The notes under the pieces were generated by a model. That model was given only the letters and a program-made list of their open reading frames with translations. It ran no database searches and was not told the origin of the DNA. The position numbers were made by a program, and so were the translations under genes. A stretch of DNA of 37,318 nt, taken from Pseudomonadota bacterium (GTDB lineage: Bacteria; Pseudomonadota; Gammaproteobacteria; Burkholderiales; Burkholderiaceae_C). Shown piece by piece: positions 19,112-27,812 of this stretch (the stretch's first letter is position 1; the number at the start of each line of letters is the position of its first letter). The stretch covers positions 1-37,318 of the forward strand of contig JAKOYD010000089.1 in assembly GCA_029780695.1 (NCBI GenBank). Reading direction: 5' to 3'.

Positions 19112-20755
19112 TCAGCGGCGCTTGCGCTCGTCCAGCTGCTGCTGCCTGAGCAGCTCCTGCCCCTGCCGCAGGCGGGTGTCGACGATGCTGGCTTCGACCA
19201 GGTCGGCCGCGCCACCGGGCGACTGGCGCACGAAGTCCTGCGCGGCGCGCCAGCGGTCCACCGCGCCCGCGTAATCCATCTGTGCCATGGGCACTTCGCC
19301 TTCGGCGCGCAGGGCGCGCAGCGTCTGCCCCTGCGCGGCGTACGCCTGCGCCAGCGCCTGCCAGGCGCCCGCATCCCGCGGGTGGTCGCTGACCCACGGC
19401 TGCAGCGCGCTGGCGGCGTCGGCGCCCTGGCCCAGCCGCGTCTGAGCGTGCGCGCGCAACAGCAGCGTGGCGCGGCCGGCCTGGGCCGACACGTCGCCGC
19501 GCACGGGCGAGCGTTCGGCGGCGGGCAACAGCTCCAGCACGCGCGCGGGCTGGCCGGCCTGCAGCGCCAGTTCGGCCTGCAGCAGGCGCGCCTGGCGGGC
19601 GGCACGCGCGTCGCCCGCCACGGCCAGCGCCAGTTGCGTGGCCAGCGCCTGCGCCCGCGGCAGGTCGCGCAGTTGCGCGTGCGACAAGGCGGCCGCATAC
19701 AAGGGGCCGGCGCGGCGCGCCAGCGGCTGGCTGGCAAAGCCGGCGTGTTCGGGCTCGGCGGCCCAGGTGCGCAGCACGTCGACGCCGGGGCGACCCAGCA
19801 CGCGGGCGCGCGCGGCCACCATCAGCGCTTCCAGGTCGGGCGGCAGTGCGGCCGGCGCAGCGGCGCGCTCGGGGCCGGCGCCGTCCGCCTGCGGCGCGCC
19901 GCGGCCCAGCGCCTGCTGGCGCTGCTGCATGTCGGCGATGCGCTGGGTCGTCAGCGGGTGGCTGCGCAGGTAGGGCCAGTCGCCGTTGTCGTTGATGCGC
20001 GAGGCGGCCTGCAGTTTTTCGAACATGGTGACGAAGCCGCGCCCGGCAAAGCCGGCTTCGGTCATCACGCCGTAGCCGATGCGGTCGGCCTCGCGCTCCA
20101 TGTCGCGCGAGAAATTGAGCTGCTGCTGGATCACCGCCGCCTGCCCGCCCACGGCCAGCGCGGCGCCGGCCTGCGGGTTCTTGCTGGCGGCGATCATGCC
20201 CACCACCATGGCGGCCAGCATCAGCGGCGTCTGGCGCTTTTCCTGGCCCAGCAGGCGCGGAATGTGGCGCTGCGTGATGTGCGACATCTCGTGCGCCAGC
20301 ACCGACGCCAGTTCGTCGCGCGACACCACCGTGCCCACCAGCCCCAGGTGCAGCCCGAAATAGCCGCCCGGCAGCGCAAAGGCGTTGATGGTGCGGTCGC
20401 GGCCCAGCAGCACCTTCCAGGCGTAGCGCTCGTCCAGCTCGGGCGGCAGCTCGCCGCGCGCCCGCGCGCCGGCCAGCAGCGCACGCCAGATGCCGTCCAC
20501 GTACTCGCCCACCACCGGGTCGTCGATGTAGTCCGGGTCGCGGTACAGCTCGCGGATGATGGTGTCGCCCAGCTTGCGCTCTTCCAGCGGCGTCATGTCG
20601 CCCGCATCGCCCAGCGACGGCAGACCGCGCGTGGGGGGCGGGGGGCTGGTGCCGGGCAGTTGGGCCAGTGCCGCCGACGCCGCAAAAACCATAGCAAAAA
20701 TGCCCGCGGATGCAGCGATTCGCGGTCGATTCAGCCTGAAAACGCGCGGCAGCAC
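19112..20755 (-). CDS. M48 metalloprotease with TPR repeats, BepA-like
   Basis: A periplasmic zinc protease resembling BepA/YfgC, which monitors assembly of outer-membrane proteins. The 547-residue product has a signal peptide (RIAASAGIFAMVFAASAALA, cut near AQLPG) and the M48 domain with zinc motif SVLAHEMSHITQRH (HEMSH) and the third ligand in DMEREADRIGYGVM. The C-terminal half (about residue 250 on) is Ala-rich helical repeats of TPR type. GTG 20753-20755 is selected because it gives an Arg-containing n-region before the hydrophobic core; an ATG at 20692 would leave the signal without it. tfpZ lies 23 bases upstream on the same strand. Confidence 0.9.
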   Translation of the reverse strand: MLPRVFRLNRPRIAASAGIFAMVFAASAALAQLPGTSPPPPTRGLPSLGDAGDMTPLEERKLGDTIIRELYRDPDYIDDPVVGEYVDGIWRALLAGARARGELPPELDERYAWKVLLGRDRTINAFALPGGYFGLHLGLVGTVVSRDELASVLAHEMSHITQRHIPRLLGQEKRQTPLMLAAMVVGMIAASKNPQAGAALAVGGQAAVIQQQLNFSRDMEREADRIGYGVMTEAGFAGRGFVTMFEKLQAASRINDNGDWPYLRSHPLTTQRIADMQQRQQALGRGAPQADGAGPERAAAPAALPPDLEALMVAARARVLGRPGVDVLRTWAAEPEHAGFASQPLARRAGPLYAAALSHAQLRDLPRAQALATQLALAVAGDARAARQARLLQAELALQAGQPARVLELLPAAERSPVRGDVSAQAGRATLLLRAHAQTRLGQGADAASALQPWVSDHPRDAGAWQALAQAYAAQGQTLRALRAEGEVPMAQMDYAGAVDRWRAAQDFVRQSPGGAADLVEASIVDTRLRQGQELLRQQQLDERKRR

Positions 20756-20778
20756 AGCAGCCTTGCGCCGCCGTGCGT

Positions 20779-21537
20779 TCAGAACGAATCCAGCGGCAGG
20801 AAGGCCAGCACGTCGGCGCTCTGGCGGTCGATGATCACGGTCCAAAACTGCTCCTTGCGGGCGGCCAGCGGCACGTAGGCCAAGGCGGGGGCGGCGCGCC
20901 CGGTGCCCTGCAACACCCGCGCGATCTCCGCAGATCGAGTCGGAAAGCGCTGCGCCAGTTCCTCCGCCGGCTTGGCGGCCTTGCGCACGGCATCGCGCCC
21001 CGCGTCGTAGCTTTGCCAAAGCTCGGGCCGCGTGGCCGCCGGGGCGCCAGCCAGCTCGGCCATGGTGACGTCAAATACTTCCTGCCCCGCCAACGGCCGC
21101 AACGAAATCGTCGTCGGCCCCGTCCAGGGCAACTGACGCAGCGTCGGCGGCGCCTTCGGCAGCGATTCGGGCAGCACGTCGGCCGCGTGCGCCACCGCAA
21201 AACGATCGTAGGCGAACACCAGGTGCACAGGCCGCGCCTGTGCCACCGTCCACAGGCCGTAGGCCAGCGCGGCCAGCTGCAACGTGCCGATCAGGCTGAA
21301 GTCCAGCAGTTTTTCGCGACACGACTTGGCCCGGTTGAACACCACCAGCGTCAGCAACGGGCCCATCACCACGTCGACCGCGATGACGAGCATGAACAAC
21401 TCCCGCCCCCCCGAGATCTCCCGATAGGGGTACCGATACCAAAGCCCGAAAACCAGCGCTGCCGCCAGTGCAGCCACCCCCAGGCTCAGCCCCAGGTGGA
21501 TGCCCGCCGCACGAAACTTGTCTTTCCAGATCACCAT
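20779..21537 (-). CDS. Type IV pilin accessory protein, TfpZ/TfpX-like
   Basis: A 252-residue inner-membrane protein with an N-terminal group of membrane segments ([54 protein letters not shown]) and a soluble C-terminal part. The sequence [12 protein letters not shown] and [20 protein letters not shown] match what I know of the TfpX/TfpZ family, accessory proteins encoded near some type IV pilins and thought to help pilin assembly. It lies about 2.4 kb downstream of the pilin gene, across moaC and the ligase gene. It starts 53 bases from moaC, divergent. Confidence 0.82.
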   Translation of the reverse strand: MVIWKDKFRAAGIHLGLSLGVAALAAALVFGLWYRYPYREISGGRELFMLVIAVDVVMGPLLTLVVFNRAKSCREKLLDFSLIGTLQLAALAYGLWTVAQARPVHLVFAYDRFAVAHAADVLPESLPKAPPTLRQLPWTGPTTISLRPLAGQEVFDVTMAELAGAPAATRPELWQSYDAGRDAVRKAAKPAEELAQRFPTRSAEIARVLQGTGRAAPALAYVPLAARKEQFWTVIIDRQSADVLAFLPLDSF

Positions 21538-21590
21538 TTACCTATGATGCCGCAACCCCAACCCAGTTTTTTGCAGCACCGGACCCCAGC

Positions 21591-22103
21591 ATGACTTCCT
21601 CCACGAATCCCTTGACCCACTTCGACGCCCAGGGCCAGGCGCACATGGTGGACGTCGGCGCCAAGCCGGCCACGCACCGCGTGGCGGTGGCCACCGGGCG
21701 CATCGAGATGCTGCCCGCCACGCTGGCGCTCATTCGGTCGGGCACCGCCAAGAAGGGCGACGTGCTGGGCATCGCCCGCATCGCCGGCATCATGGCGGCC
21801 AAGAAGACGAGCGACTTGATCCCGCTGTGCCACCCGCTGGCGCTGTCGCGCGTTGCTATCGATCTGGAAGCTGTCGGCGCAGATGGAGCCAGCGCTGCAG
21901 CCGTTTTGTGCACCGCCACGGTGGAAACCACCGGCCCCACCGGCGTCGAGATGGAGGCGCTGACCGCCGTGCAGGTGGCGCTGCTCACCGTCTACGACAT
22001 GTGCAAGGCGGCCGACCGCGGCATGACGATCACCGGCGTGCGCCTGCTGGAAAAGCATGGCGGCAAGTCGGGCAGCTGGGTGGGCGGCGATCAGGGCGGT
22101 TAG
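21591..22103 (+). CDS. moaC: Cyclic pyranopterin monophosphate synthase MoaC
   Basis: MoaC converts the MoaA product to cyclic pyranopterin monophosphate in molybdenum cofactor synthesis. The 170-residue protein shows [20 protein letters not shown], then [20 protein letters not shown] and [15 protein letters not shown], then [20 protein letters not shown] and [11 protein letters not shown], with the final [10 protein letters not shown]. The stretch [20 protein letters not shown] is a few residues longer than in E. coli, and the underlying DNA (21852-21907) resembles the dispersed repeat. It is alone on the plus strand among pilus genes; no other moa gene is nearby. Confidence 0.96.
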   Translation: MTSSTNPLTHFDAQGQAHMVDVGAKPATHRVAVATGRIEMLPATLALIRSGTAKKGDVLGIARIAGIMAAKKTSDLIPLCHPLALSRVAIDLEAVGADGASAAAVLCTATVETTGPTGVEMEALTAVQVALLTVYDMCKAADRGMTITGVRLLEKHGGKSGSWVGGDQGG

Positions 22104-22144
22104 GGCCTGTCACCCAAGGCCGACCGGGGTGTGGTGCTAAGCGG

Positions 22145-22170
22145 CCCTTCGACAGGCTCAGGGCGAACGG
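22145..22170. repeat. Dispersed repeat CCCTTCGACAGGCTCAGGGCGAACGG
   Basis: The 26-base sequence beginning CCCTTCGACAGGCTCAGGGC is a widely scattered intergenic repeat in Proteobacteria; the outer parts CCCT and AGGG can pair. It lies between the convergent moaC and ligase genes. Confidence 0.7.
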
Positions 22171-22216
22171 TGTTTTTACGGACTGCGCCGGGCCACGGCA
22201 AGGCGCGCCGAAATTC

Positions 22217-22258
22217 CTGTTTTGATAGCTGGCCGCGCCGTGCCCGTCAGCGCCCGGG
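22217..22258 (+). repeat. Diverged dispersed repeat at the 3' end of the ligase gene
   Basis: TGTTTTGATAGCTGGCCGCG, then CCGTGCCCGTCAGCGCCCGGGC: a diverged family copy. It covers the stop codon of the ligase gene on the minus strand, so the last residues (AAVPGR) derive from it. Confidence 0.5.
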
Positions 22259-23809
22259 CACTGCTGCGTCGCTTTGGGCAGGCTCGCTCGCGGCCTTCAG
22301 TTGATCGCGCGCAGCACCCAGCCGGCGCGCGTTGTCCCGCACCCAGTCGGCATGCTCCTTCGGGAAGGCGGCGCGAAAGCGCGCCAGGTGCGCCAGCGCC
22401 ACATCGTCGCGGCCGAGCAGCGTGGCGCTTTCTATGACGTTGATGATCACCCGCGGCTCGGGCGAAAAGTGCAGCGCCTGCAGCGCCGCCGGCAGCATCC
22501 AGGCCGCGTTGTCGCGCACTGCGGGGCGCGTGGTGACGTCGGCAAAGCGCACGGCGCCTTGGTACAGCCACGAGCGGCGCGCATGGCCCATGGCGTCGGC
22601 GCGGTAGGGCGCGGCGCGCTCGTCGGCCGGCAGGTAGATCTGGCTGATGCGGTGGTAGTCCCAGCCCGCATAGGCCACGGCGGCCAGCAGCCCCGCAGCC
22701 AACGCCACGCGCGCGGCGCCCGGCCCGGCGGCCAGGTTGCCATCATTTTGATAGCTGTCTGCGCTGGCCTGGCGCGCGCGAGTGGCCCAAAGCAGCCATA
22801 CACAGATCAGCGCTGCGATCTGGAACGGCGCGTACCACAGCGGATATTCGACCCCGCTGTGGATGCCGATCACGGCCAGCACGCCCCAGGCCAGCTGGCG
22901 CGTCGCATTCGCTTCGGCCCATGGGCGGCCGCGCCACACCGCCCAAACCAGCGCGGCGCAGGCCAGCAGCGCCGCCGGCACGCCCAGCTCCACCGCCAGA
23001 TGCAGCGGCAGGTTGTGCGCGTTGTCCAGGATGTGGCAAAAGCGCGGGCCGTCGTACAGCGTGATGTAGTGCGCGTAGGCCAGCTCGCCCCAACCCCAAC
23101 CGAGCCACGGCTTCAGCGCGATCAGGTGCAGCACGTTGCGGTACAGGATCAGCCGGCTGCCGCAGGTCGATTCGGCATGCTGCAGGCGGTCCACCAGCGC
23201 GCGGCCGGCCAGCCCCTCGCTGTCCTGCAGCAGCCACGGCAGCGCCAGCGCCGCCAGCGCAAACACGACCAGCGCCCCCACCGCCGTCAGCGCTGCACGC
23301 GGCGCAGACCGGCCGCCGCGCCAGCCCCACCACAACGCCAGCGCCCCCACAGCCAGCAGTTCCACCAACCCCACGCGCGACGCCGTCGCCGCCAGCGCCA
23401 CCAGCAACAGCGCCCCCGCGCCCGCTGCCGCGCCAGAAGGCAAGACGCCCCGCGCACGCAGCCAGCGCAAGGCCAGCAGTCCGATGGCCAGCAGCGTCGC
23501 CAGCTGATTCGGCTGGCGCAGATTGCCGAACGCCTGCCCCGGCTCGGCGATGTTCACCCAGGGGTAAAACGATGCCTCGCGGTTGAAGTACTGCAGCAGC
23601 GCGATCAGGGCACTCAACCCAGCCGCCGCCGCCCACCCCGTGGTCGCCGCCAGCGCCGCCCGCTCAGGCTGGCGCGGCCACAGCACCCACAACACCGCCG
23701 CCACGCCGGCCGACACCAGGTACGGCAGCATCGACGAGAAGGGGCCTGAGGTGAACGGCCAGAGCCAAGGCAGCGCCACCAACAAGGCGCAGAGGGGGAC
23801 GAGGAGCAT
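22247..23809 (-). CDS. O-oligosaccharyltransferase / O-antigen ligase family protein (PglL-like)
   Basis: An inner-membrane transferase of the Wzy/WaaL/PglL class, here most likely a pilin O-glycosylation ligase because the pilin gene is the next gene upstream. The 520-residue protein has about ten membrane segments to residue 400 and a soluble C-terminal part. Diagnostic stretches are AFGNLRQPNQLATLLAIGLL (PglL type), then KPWLGWGWGELAYAHY and the conserved loop LDNAHNLPLHLAVELGVPAA with the essential-type His. After the last ligase segment (ICVWLLWATRARQ) a dispersed-repeat copy is read in frame. A plain O-antigen ligase is the alternative. ATG 23809 is 150 bases after the pilin stop, across the pilA terminator. 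Confidence 0.85.
   Translation of the reverse strand: MLLVPLCALLVALPWLWPFTSGPFSSMLPYLVSAGVAAVLWVLWPRQPERAALAATTGWAAAAGLSALIALLQYFNREASFYPWVNIAEPGQAFGNLRQPNQLATLLAIGLLALRWLRARGVLPSGAAAGAGALLLVALAATASRVGLVELLAVGALALWWGWRGGRSAPRAALTAVGALVVFALAALALPWLLQDSEGLAGRALVDRLQHAESTCGSRLILYRNVLHLIALKPWLGWGWGELAYAHYITLYDGPRFCHILDNAHNLPLHLAVELGVPAALLACAALVWAVWRGRPWAEANATRQLAWGVLAVIGIHSGVEYPLWYAPFQIAALICVWLLWATRARQASADSYQNDGNLAAGPGAARVALAAGLLAAVAYAGWDYHRISQIYLPADERAAPYRADAMGHARRSWLYQGAVRFADVTTRPAVRDNAAWMLPAALQALHFSPEPRVIINVIESATLLGRDDVALAHLARFRAAFPKEHADWVRDNARRLGAARDQLKAASEPAQSDAAVPGR
22745..22790 (+). repeat. Dispersed palindromic repeat inside the ligase gene
   Basis: ATTTTGATAGCTGTCTGCGC, then TGGCCTGGCGCGCGCGAGTGG: a moderately diverged family copy. 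It is read on the minus strand as ATRARQASADSYQND in a loop between two membrane segments. Confidence 0.55.
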
Positions 23810-23887
23810 GCGAGGATTGTGCAGGGTCTGCTTGCTTGACCCGTCCCGCGCACATCGCGCGACACAGGCGTTTTGTGCTAGCCAAAT

Positions 23888-23911
23888 GAAAAAGCGGCCC
23901 GAAGGCCGCTT
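23888..23911 (-). terminator. Rho-independent terminator after pilA
   Basis: On the minus strand AAGCGGCC-TTCG-GGCCGCTT forms a perfect 8-bp stem with a stable UUCG tetraloop, followed by TTTCATTT. It is 48 bases after the pilin stop and would isolate the strongly expressed pilin message from the ligase gene. Confidence 0.88.
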
Positions 23912-23959
23912 GGGGGAAGGCGGTGATCTATATTCTTGTCACACCCTCTAAAAAAAGCA

Positions 23960-24457
23960 TCAGCGGCAGCTGGCCGGCAAGTAGCGCTTGGCGATGCCGT
24001 TATTTGCGGGCGCACCGCACTTCCAAGCCACAATGGCTTTTTCGGTGCCCTTTTTAAAGTCGGCCGCCACTGCAGCTGTAGCGGCGTTCGCATCCGTAAA
24101 CGGCGACAGCGTCAGAAGATTGGCTGTTCCCAACTGAGAGATATTTTGCGCCGTTACCGTGATGACACCGGCAGCGCTGGTGGTCAGTGATTTGACGTAT
24201 GTTGAAATTCCGTTCTGGGGAGCCGTCGCAGTTTCACCGCATCCAAAGTCGTTACCCGTAGGAGTAGCTGACAAACCTGTCTGAGATGCCTCTGTAATGG
24301 TGGTACGGCAAGACGAAGCAGCCAGAAGCACTTCAGAGACGCGAGCACGGGCCGTGTAGTCCTGATACGCTGGCAGCGCAATAGCAGCCAGAATACCGAT
24401 AATCGCCACGACGATCATCAATTCGATCAGGGTAAAACCTTTTTGAATAGCTTTCAT
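23960..24457 (-). CDS. pilA: Type IV major pilin
   Basis: The structural subunit of type IV pili. The 165-residue prepilin has a short basic leader MKAIQKG, then the peptidase-cleaved motif [20 protein letters not shown] with the conserved Glu at mature position 5 and the N-methylated Phe1. The alpha1 continuation [20 protein letters not shown] is followed by a Thr/Ser/Ala-rich head domain. Four Cys are present: one after AASS, one in NDFGCGETA, one in AWKCGA and one in the last residues (LPASCR); the last pair probably closes the D-loop. The gene has lower GC and more mixed codons than its neighbours. It is preceded by a sigma-54 promoter and a terminator follows it. Confidence 0.96.
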   Translation of the reverse strand: MKAIQKGFTLIELMIVVAIIGILAAIALPAYQDYTARARVSEVLLAASSCRTTITEASQTGLSATPTGNDFGCGETATAPQNGISTYVKSLTTSAAGVITVTAQNISQLGTANLLTLSPFTDANAATAAVAADFKKGTEKAIVAWKCGAPANNGIAKRYLPASCR

Positions 24458-24527
24458 TTCAGATTCCTTCAATGGAAAAGTGGACCTTGGGAGACGTTGC
24501 AAGTGCGTCGCCGCACGCCTTGTGGGT

Positions 24528-24543
24528 TGCATCCGGCGTGCCA
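24528..24543 (-). promoter_or_regulatory. Sigma-54 promoter of pilA
   Basis: On the minus strand TGGCACG-CCGG-ATGCA matches the -24/-12 consensus TGGCACG-N4-TTGCA with one mismatch. It lies about 70 bases before the pilA start codon. This is the usual type of promoter for pilA genes controlled by PilR. Confidence 0.82.
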
Positions 24544-24596
24544 GGGGCCAAAAGCGCGCGATTTCGTGCGGTTTCTCACGCATTGAGGCGTGGATT

Positions 24597-24683
24597 GACA
24601 ATTTGTGACGGCGGGCTGCGGCGGGGCGGGGCGACAAATTTGGCGCATCGTGGTCCGGCTGACGTGGGACGACAAATATTGTC
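24597..24683 (-). promoter_or_regulatory. Three evenly spaced TTGTC boxes, candidate PilR upstream activating sites
   Basis: GACAATTTGTG (24597), GACAAATTTGG (24633) and GACAAATATTGTC (24671) are three related boxes 36 and 38 bases apart. They lie about 80 to 165 bases before the predicted transcript start, the normal range for a sigma-54 activator. That PilR binds them is inference. Confidence 0.55.
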
Positions 24684-24720
24684 AGCCGTAGCGGGCAGTG
24701 GCGCGAACCGCATGATGCAC

Positions 24721-24773
24721 TGAATTTGATAGCAAACAATCAAGTCTGGTCAAGCGCCAAGGGTTGATTTTTT
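24721..24773 (+). repeat. Diverged dispersed repeat between the pilA control region and the cyclase gene
   Basis: GAATTTGATAGCAAACAATC, then AAGTCTGGTCAAGCGCCAAG and a T-rich end: a weak family copy. The remainder of the 24458-24808 gap holds the pilA promoter and its upstream boxes. Confidence 0.5.
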
Positions 24774-24808
24774 GGACCAATGGCCCCTGCGCCTGGGCCA
24801 AGGAAGGT

Positions 24809-27049
24809 TTATTTCGCATCAAACACCGTGGTGCCGTCCCAGTCACGATCAGCGACCCTGTCCGGCCGGGTGCCCAGACGTTCCGCGTAGAGCGCCAGCA
24901 AGCGGCTGTCCGGCTGGCGGCGTTGCAGCAAGGCCAGGCGCAGGCGGCATTCGGCGAAGCGCCCGGCACGCCACAGCGACAGGATTTGCTGCCACTCGGC
25001 CAGTTCGGCTTGCAGCGCAGCGTCGGCGGCGCCTTCAGCGGCGCGGACGGTGTAAATGGCGACGGCCTGGTGCCGGCCTCGGACGCGCACGCGGTCCAGC
25101 TCCTGCCAGACGTGGCCGCCGGCGGCGCTGTGCTCCACGGTGGCCTGGGTGGCGACCAGGTCGACGCCATACAGACGCGTGAGGTCCTGCAGGCGGGCGG
25201 CCAGGTTGACGGCGTCGCCGACGACGGTGTAGGCGCGGCGCAGGTCCGAGCCCATGTTGCCGACCGAGACCACGCCGGTGTTGATGCCGATGCCGACGGC
25301 CACGGGCGGCTCGCCGCGCGCCAGGCGTTCGTCGTTGAGCTGGCGCATGGCGTCGATCATGGCCAGCGCCGCGTCGATGGCGCGGCGGGCGTGGTCGGTC
25401 ATGGGCACGGGGGCGCCCCAGAAGGCCATGACGCAGTCGCCCATGTACTTGTCGATGGTGCCCTGGTGCGCGCGGATGACGTGGCTGAGGCGGGTCAGCA
25501 CGTCGTTCAGCAGCGCCTGCAGGGTTTGCGGCTCCATGGTTTCAGAAAGGGTGGTGAAGCCGTGCAGGTCGCAGAACATCACCGTCAGCTCTTCGGCGCG
25601 CGCCTGCATGCTGTAGCGCTCGGGGTTGCGCACCATCTGGCGCACCAGCTCGGGCGGCACGTAGGTGGCAAATTGCTGCGCCAGTTCGCGCTTGGCCCGG
25701 CTTTCGACGAAATAGCCGAGCGCCATGTTGATGGCCAGGGCGGTGAGCGTGAGCGCCAGCGCGCTGGCCAGCGGCAGCACCAGGCCGGCGCCCAGGTACA
25801 AGGCGGCGTCCAGCGCCAGCAGGCCAGCAGCGACGGCCGCGCCAAGGGCCAGCGCCCCCGACACCGGCAGCATGGGCAGGCCGACGGCCAGCACCAGGCC
25901 GAGCAGCGCCAGCAGCGCTACTTCGTAGCCCGCCGCGTAGTCGGGACGGGCGACGATGCGGCCGTCGAGCATGCCCGAGATGAGGTTGGCGTGCACTTCG
26001 ACGCCGGGGTAGACCTCGTCCACCGGCGTGGCGCGCAGGTCCATCAGCGACGGGGTGGTGAAGCCCAGCAGCACGTAGCGGCCTTTCAGTTCGGCCGGGG
26101 CCAGGCGGCCTTGCAGTACGTCGACGGCCGAGATGTAGCGGTACGAGCCGCCGCGTGGCCCGCCGCGCCCGCGATACGGCACCAGCGCGGTGCCGCGCGC
26201 GTCGACCGGCACGCGCAGCTGGCCGGCGCCCGCGCCCAGCACGACGGCGGCGAGCGGCGCGTCCGGCTGGCCGCCCGCGCGTTCGGTGCGCAGCGGTGGC
26301 TGGCCCAAGCCGATGCGCAGCATGGCCAGCGACAGCGATTCGTACAGGCCGCCCTCGAACGCCGCCACCAGCGGCGCCGCGCGCAGCATGCCGTCGGGGT
26401 CGGCCACGGCGTTGAAGAAGCCCGCGCGCGGGGCCGCGGCGGCCAGCGGGGCGATGTTGCCGCCGTAGCCGTCCCAGTTCAGCATGCCGGGTGGCACGGG
26501 CGCGAGCGGGGCCATGGCAGGCGGCAGCGTGCCCGAGCGGCGGGCGTTGCGGTCGCTGCTGAAGTAGTAGCCCAGCGCCACCGGGGCGCCGCGCAAGGTG
26601 TCGGCCAGCACATGGTCGTAATCGAGGCGGGGCGTGGCGCGGCGCAGCCAGTCGCCAAAGGCGGCGTCACCGCTCAATTCGCCGCGCGCCAGCGCCTGCA
26701 GTTGCGCCAGGCCAGAGCTGCCGTCGCGCTCGGCAAACACCACGTCCAGGCCGAGTGCGGCGACCTGCTGGCGCCCGGTCAATTCGCGCACCAGATCGGC
26801 CACGCGCGCGCGGCTCCACGGCCATTGGCCGATGCGCGCCAGGCTGGGCTCGTCGACGTCGATGATGACGACGCGCTCGTCCAGCCCGCGCGGCATGGTC
26901 AGGCGCAGGCGCGCGTCGTACAGGGCTTCGTCCAGCCGGTGCAGTTGGGGCAGGCTCCACAGGCCGGCGGCGTGCAGCAGCGCCGCCAGCGCCAGCAACG
27001 CGGTGGCCAGCACGCGCTTGCGATGGCGCCGAAAGCTGGCCCAGGCCAT
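24809..27049 (-). CDS. CHASE2-domain adenylate/guanylate cyclase
   Basis: A membrane class III nucleotide cyclase. The 746-residue protein has an N-terminal membrane segment (residues 12-28), a periplasmic CHASE2 sensor (about 35-370, with [20 protein letters not shown] and [20 protein letters not shown]), three membrane segments (about 375-460), and a cyclase domain (about 495-680). The cyclase domain has metal Asp residues in [16 protein letters not shown] and [15 protein letters not shown], and the transition-state stretch [13 protein letters not shown] short helical C-terminal tail resembles one TPR unit. The active-site pattern looks complete. ATG 27049 is 12 bases after the FHA gene stop, so the two are coupled. 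Confidence 0.93.
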   Translation of the reverse strand: MAWASFRRHRKRVLATALLALAALLHAAGLWSLPQLHRLDEALYDARLRLTMPRGLDERVVIIDVDEPSLARIGQWPWSRARVADLVRELTGRQQVAALGLDVVFAERDGSSGLAQLQALARGELSGDAAFGDWLRRATPRLDYDHVLADTLRGAPVALGYYFSSDRNARRSGTLPPAMAPLAPVPPGMLNWDGYGGNIAPLAAAAPRAGFFNAVADPDGMLRAAPLVAAFEGGLYESLSLAMLRIGLGQPPLRTERAGGQPDAPLAAVVLGAGAGQLRVPVDARGTALVPYRGRGGPRGGSYRYISAVDVLQGRLAPAELKGRYVLLGFTTPSLMDLRATPVDEVYPGVEVHANLISGMLDGRIVARPDYAAGYEVALLALLGLVLAVGLPMLPVSGALALGAAVAAGLLALDAALYLGAGLVLPLASALALTLTALAINMALGYFVESRAKRELAQQFATYVPPELVRQMVRNPERYSMQARAEELTVMFCDLHGFTTLSETMEPQTLQALLNDVLTRLSHVIRAHQGTIDKYMGDCVMAFWGAPVPMTDHARRAIDAALAMIDAMRQLNDERLARGEPPVAVGIGINTGVVSVGNMGSDLRRAYTVVGDAVNLAARLQDLTRLYGVDLVATQATVEHSAAGGHVWQELDRVRVRGRHQAVAIYTVRAAEGAADAALQAELAEWQQILSLWRAGRFAECRLRLALLQRRQPDSRLLALYAERLGTRPDRVADRDWDGTTVFDAK

Positions 27050-27061
27050 GCGGGCGCGGCG

Positions 27062-27706
27062 TCAGCCGTCGATGAACTCGAGCCGGACGCCGCCGAGGTC
27101 GATCTGGTCGCGGTTCTTGAGCGTGATGGGCCCGGCGTCGGTGCCCACGCCGTTGACGGACGCCACGTACTGGCCCTTGACGTGCGCGAGGTCGAATCCG
27201 TGCGGTTTGCGGGTGATGGCCGCCACGGCCACGCCGGGCTTGCCGAGCGTGGTGACCGCCTTGGTCAGCAGCATTTCGCGCCCGGCGGAAGAGCCGGTAA
27301 CGACGCGCACGCGGGGGCCTCCGGCCGCATCGGGCTGATTCGGGCGGCTGCCGGCCGCCAACACCGCGGGTGCCACGCGGGGTTCGGCGGCCGCGTCACC
27401 GAGCGACCGGGCCGACGCTTCGCCGTCGAGAAAACGAATGCGGTACTTGCCGATTTCGATGACGTCGTCGTTTGCCAGCACATGCGATTGGACGGCCTGG
27501 CCGTTGACGCAGGTGCCGTTGGTGCTGCCCAGATCCTCCAGGGTGACCTGGCCATCGGCCATCTGGAGCACGGCATGCTCGCCGCTGACCGCGAGGTTGT
27601 CGATGACGATGTCGTTATAGGGCCGCCGGCCCAGGGTGGAGCGATCCTGGGTAAGCTGGACTTCCTTGACGACGATACCGTCGATCGAAACGATCAACTT
27701 CGGCAT
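27062..27706 (-). CDS. FHA-domain protein, two FHA modules
   Basis: FHA domains bind phosphothreonine peptides. The 214-residue soluble protein has a canonical N-terminal FHA (TLGRRPYNDIVIDNLAVSGE-H, then EDLGSTNGTCVNG; residues 20-95), an Ala/Pro linker, and a second FHA-like fold at about 133-213 (TTLGKPGVAVAAITRKPHGF, VNGVGTDAGPITLKNRDQID). In the second the Ser-x-x-His motif is replaced, so phosphopeptide binding there is doubtful. It lies between a PP2C phosphatase gene (107 bases upstream) and the cyclase (12 bases downstream), so it may link Ser/Thr phosphorylation to cyclic nucleotide signalling. Confidence 0.92.
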   Translation of the reverse strand: MPKLIVSIDGIVVKEVQLTQDRSTLGRRPYNDIVIDNLAVSGEHAVLQMADGQVTLEDLGSTNGTCVNGQAVQSHVLANDDVIEIGKYRIRFLDGEASARSLGDAAAEPRVAPAVLAAGSRPNQPDAAGGPRVRVVTGSSAGREMLLTKAVTTLGKPGVAVAAITRKPHGFDLAHVKGQYVASVNGVGTDAGPITLKNRDQIDLGGVRLEFIDG

Positions 27707-27812
27707 GAACGATCCCGTGACTTGGCGGCTGGGTAAGAGGACGAAAAGCCATTAAAGCCGAACCACGGCGTGGCTGGCTGGCTGCACGCCTATTTTTGCC
27801 GCATTTTCGCCG

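Noticed and set aside
24781..24800. Possible terminator TGGCCC/GGGCCA after the cyclase gene
   Set aside because: The stem is six pairs and no T run follows on the minus strand.
24764..27736. A 990-codon plus-strand open frame over the cyclase and FHA genes
   Set aside because: Antisense to two genes with complete motifs. The translated sequence is low in complexity and has no recognisable domain.
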